Positions 5,042 through 6,078 of a stretch of DNA of 6,078 bases are shown here, piece by piece. Where the stretch lies: assembly GCA_015492755.1 (NCBI GenBank), contig WGEM01000537.1, positions 1 to 6,078 of the forward strand. Direction: 5' to 3'. This DNA comes from Gemmatimonadota bacterium. Lineage in GTDB: Bacteria > Gemmatimonadota > Gemmatimonadetes > Longimicrobiales > Gaopeijiaceae. The notes under the pieces are model-generated. The model made no database searches. It was not told where the DNA came from and worked only from the letters and a program-made list of their open reading frames with translations. The position numbers and the translations under genes were made by a program. Position 1 is the stretch's first letter. Each line of letters begins with the position of its first letter.

Positions 5042-6078
5042 CTACACGTACGGATACAGGTTCCGCTTCTCCGGGTCGCAGAGGCCGGCCAGGTTGTACG
5101 GCGCGATGTCGTCCCGCACCCGCGCCTCGAAGGCCGCCAGCTCCTCCGGCGACGGTCTCCGACCCCTCCGCGTGAGGCGCCGCGCGTCCTCCCACGCCCT
5201 CAGCACCAGCGCGTGGAAGCGGGCGTCGTGAGCGTTCAGGAACCCGTCGCCGGGCCCGCCCTCTCCGCGCTCCCGCCGCACCTCGCTGAAGGTGGCGCCG
5301 GCGAAGTAGTACATGCTGAACGCCACCGCCAGCGGAAAGGCGTCGAAGCCGGCATAGCACCCGTCGATCATGGCGTCCAGGAGCTCCACCTCCCGTAGTG
5401 TGAGGGAGGCGTAGCGCTCCAGGGCACGCGCCACCTCCGCGTCGTCACCCCAGGCCTCCAGCGCCTCCACCAGGCGCTCGATGCCGAAGAGGGTGAAGGC
5501 GTTGCCGGGGCTCATGAGGGGATCCACGAAGGCCGCCGCCGTGGGGAGGCGGCACCAGTCGGCGCCCGCCACCGGAAGCTGCAGGCGCTGCAAACGGGAG
5601 GTCCGGATGAAGGGCCGCACGGGACGCGCGCCCTCGAGGTGCGCCGAGATGGAGGGATAGCGCTCCAGCAGCGCCGCCCACTCCGCCTCGGGGCTTCCCC
5701 GCGGCTCCAGGTCCGAGAGCACCGCGCCCACGCTGGTGATCCCGTGGTCGAAGCGGAGGAACCACCACCACCCCTCGGGCGTCACGTGGTGGAGCGCCGC
5801 ATCGTCCGCGGGAAACGGGTAACCCAGCGTGGAGCCGCCCAGCCCGGAGTAGACCTCCTCCCACCGCGGCACACCCTCGACGTGCGTGTAGATGGTGCGG
5901 GAGCGGGTCCGGATCCGCGCCGTGGCGTCTTCCAGCTCCAGCGCCTCTGCCAGCGGCGCGCCGCCCCCCGACGCGTCCACCAGGAATCGGGCGCGGACGC
6001 CGGCGTGCGCTCCACCGTCGCGATCCGCGGTGCGGATGAGCCACCCGGCGCCGCGCGCCACCTCCACCACCTCCACCC
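5042..6078 (-). CDS. Flavin-dependent halogenase-like oxidoreductase, N-terminus missing
   Basis: The C-terminal 344 residues (plus two bases of another codon) of a FAD-dependent monooxygenase/halogenase-family protein are visible. The gene enters from the right edge, so the dinucleotide-binding GxGxxG and the region of the halogenase lysine are off-window. Numbering from the GTG (Val) at 6076, which is internal: a Rossmann-type FLVDASG at 31-37, the substrate-domain strand GWWWFLRFDHGITSVGAVLS at 102-121 (position of the halogenase WxWxIP motif), and FVDPLMSPG at 183-191 (family pattern FxxPxxSxG). A helical C-terminal region follows, ending in DPEKRNLYPYV. The tryptophan-halogenase glutamate in PLES is methionine here, as expected for non-tryptophan types, and WxWxIP is altered to WWWFLR. 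This could be a halogenase, a hydroxylase or another FAD oxidoreductase of the superfamily. It is probably cytosolic. It converges on the PorV-like gene with a 19 bp gap. Confidence 0.78.
   Translation of the reverse strand, partial: VEVVEVARGAGWLIRTADRDGGAHAGVRARFLVDASGGGAPLAEALELEDATARIRTRSRTIYTHVEGVPRWEEVYSGLGGSTLGYPFPADDAALHHVTPEGWWWFLRFDHGITSVGAVLSDLEPRGSPEAEWAALLERYPSISAHLEGARPVRPFIRTSRLQRLQLPVAGADWCRLPTAAAFVDPLMSPGNAFTLFGIERLVEALEAWGDDAEVARALERYASLTLREVELLDAMIDGCYAGFDAFPLAVAFSMYYFAGATFSEVRRERGEGGPGDGFLNAHDARFHALVLRAWEDARRLTRRGRRPSPEELAAFEARVRDDIAPYNLAGLCDPEKRNLYPYV
5504..5530 (-). other. Halogenase-family FxxPxxSxG motif codons
   Basis: These codons encode FVDPLMSPG. It fits the FxxPxxSxG pattern shared by flavin-dependent halogenases (EPLESTG in tryptophan halogenases, DPLFSxG in phenol/pyrrole types). 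The residue aligned with the catalytic glutamate of tryptophan halogenases is Met. The preceding residues are LPTAAA, where many relatives have a GDAA-like flavin-contacting sequence. Confidence 0.6.
5753..5773 (-). other. Altered WxWxIP motif codons
   Basis: These codons encode GWWWFLR. At this place halogenases carry G-W-x-W-x-I-P. Both motif tryptophans are present, but Ile-Pro is replaced by Leu-Arg. The run of TGG codons appears as a short trinucleotide repeat in the DNA and is explained by the coding. Confidence 0.6.

Noticed and set aside
5761..5773. Short CCA/TGG trinucleotide repeat
   Set aside because: It is explained by three consecutive tryptophan codons in the halogenase-like protein and is too short for a microsatellite.

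Overview
The window is GC-rich (about two thirds G+C by eye), tightly packed bacterial DNA. It holds five protein genes, two of which run off the ends. The organism is probably a Gemmatimonadota member or a relative. This rests on the composition, on a large outer-membrane DUF5916/CBM9-like protein of a type common in Gemmatimonadota, Bacteroidota and Acidobacteriota, and on weak Shine-Dalgarno sites with several GTG starts. The assignment is an inference from protein style, not a search.

Layout from left to right: (1) positions 2-988, plus strand, the 3' part of a two-TM potassium-channel-type protein with a cytosolic RCK (TrkA-N/TrkA-C) regulatory module; its start lies before the window. 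(2) 1014-1229, minus strand, translation initiation factor IF-1 (infA), convergent with the channel gene across 25 bp. (3) 1314-3683, minus strand, a 789-residue exported protein with an N-terminal CBM9-like domain and a C-terminal DUF5916 outer-membrane beta-barrel; it is transcribed towards infA with an 84 bp gap. (4) 3684-3860, a 177 bp divergent intergenic region with a small hairpin and one plausible plus-strand promoter. (5) 3861-4094, plus strand, a 77-residue zinc-ribbon protein. (6) 4117-5022, plus strand, a 301-residue exported beta-barrel protein resembling the PorV/PorQ group, 22 bp after the zinc-ribbon gene and probably in one transcript with it. (7) 5042-6078, minus strand, the C-terminal 345 or so codons of a flavin-dependent halogenase-like oxidoreductase, convergent with (6) across 19 bp.

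The genes do not form one obvious pathway. The central part is an envelope theme: two outer-membrane barrel proteins diverge from a shared intergenic region, with a small zinc-ribbon protein leading one arm. The flanks are a housekeeping translation factor, an ion channel and a flavoenzyme. I found no mobile element, CRISPR array, tRNA or rRNA, and no gene-free stretch above 177 bp. Nothing here amounts to a clearly new multi-gene system. The points most worth a second look are the non-canonical pore filter of the channel, the altered signature motifs of the halogenase-like protein, and the uncharacterised zinc-ribbon/outer-membrane-protein pair.
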